Position numbers and translations under genes: made by a program. A stretch of 6,963 nt of DNA. Origin: Magnetovibrio sp. Lineage in GTDB: Bacteria > Pseudomonadota > Alphaproteobacteria > Rhodospirillales_A > JABHCV01. The stretch's first letter is position 1. Every line of letters begins with the position of its first letter. Positions 6,624 through 6,963 of this stretch are shown one piece after another. The stretch spans positions 1 to 6,963 of the forward strand of contig PBDF01000008.1 in assembly GCA_002717285.1 (NCBI GenBank). Direction: 5' to 3'. Below the pieces are notes generated by a model. It was not told where the DNA came from, searched no databases, and worked only from the letters and a program-made list of their open reading frames with translations.

Positions 6624-6963
6624 TTACAATTTTGCCTCTATTGCATCCCATAATTGACTCTCTAATTTGACATTATCGAAACGATTTATTTCTTGGAGGC
6701 CCGTTGGAGAAGTTACGTTTATTTCGGTTAAATAACCTCCTATAACATCAATGCCTGTAAAAATTAAACCTCGTCTTTTTAGTTCAGGGCCAATGATTTC
6801 ACAAATTTCAAAGTCACGCTTCGTTAAATCAGCTTTTAGAGGTGTGCCTCCTGCATGCATGTTGGCGCGTACATCCCCTTTGGGCGGCACTCGGTTAATT
6901 GCTCCTGCTGGTTTTCCGTCTATCAATATAATTCGTTTGTCACCTTTTTTGACATCACTTAAA
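6624..6963 (-). CDS. gshB: Glutathione synthetase (GshB), C-terminal part, runs off the window
   Basis: GshB joins gamma-glutamylcysteine and glycine with ATP to make glutathione in the cytoplasm. The minus-strand frame is open from the window edge to TAA at 6624, giving 112 residues, about the last third of a protein usually near 315. It starts [20 protein letters not shown] and continues with [48 protein letters not shown]: the ATP-grasp core, with the E and N of EIN as metal ligands. A TTG at 6926 is internal and not the start; the true start lies beyond 6963. The gene converges on the HIT gene with only 28 bp between stops and no visible terminator. Confidence 0.95.
   Translation of the reverse strand, partial: LSDVKKGDKRIILIDGKPAGAINRVPPKGDVRANMHAGGTPLKADLTKRDFEICEIIGPELKRRGLIFTGIDVIGGYLTEINVTSPTGLQEINRFDNVKLESQLWDAIEAKL

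Overview
The window is housekeeping chromosome from a Gram-negative bacterium, most likely a fairly AT-rich (low-GC) alphaproteobacterium. The assignment rests on three points. The order Smr - XRE regulator - hslU - hslV / hisB - DUF2628-like - hisH - hisA - hisF - hisE is a known alphaproteobacterial arrangement. HslV carries a short propeptide before its catalytic threonine, as in alphaproteobacteria. The protein sequences, such as HisB with its TKGVLGGSL tail, are of that type. I cannot assign a genus from sequence alone.

Layout. Positions 1-52 hold the last 16 codons of an Smr-domain gene, joined by an ATGA overlap to an XRE-type regulator (49-429, +). The regulator runs head-on into hslU (426-1736, -), and their stop codons overlap. 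Upstream of hslU, 3 bp away on the minus strand, lies hslV (1740-2288), which starts with TTG. A divergent AT-rich region of about 390 bp (2289-2679) separates hslVU from the histidine genes. It carries a good match to a heat-shock (sigma-32/RpoH) promoter pointing at hslV, and one or two small inverted repeats. On the plus strand follows a tight gene run: hisB (2680-3279), a DUF2628-like membrane protein (3309-3707), hisH (3704-4348), hisA (4354-5079), hisF (5086-5865), hisE (5862-6200) and a HIT-family gene (6218-6595). The window ends in the C-terminal third of gshB (6624-6963, -), convergent with the HIT gene.

How they work together. HslU (AAA+ unfoldase) and HslV (threonine peptidase) form one ATP-dependent protease, co-transcribed and probably induced by heat. 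HisE, HisA, HisH+HisF and HisB carry out steps 2, 4, 5 and 6/7 of histidine biosynthesis; hisG, hisD, hisC and hisI are not in the window. ATGA overlaps at DUF2628/hisH and hisF/hisE and short gaps elsewhere suggest one transcript with translational coupling. GshB (glutathione synthetase) is an unrelated neighbouring unit.

I see no mobile element, CRISPR array, tRNA or rRNA, and no convincing undescribed system. The points most worth a look are the heat-shock promoter, the palindromes in the divergent region, the overlapping convergent stops, and the two non-histidine genes carried in the his run.
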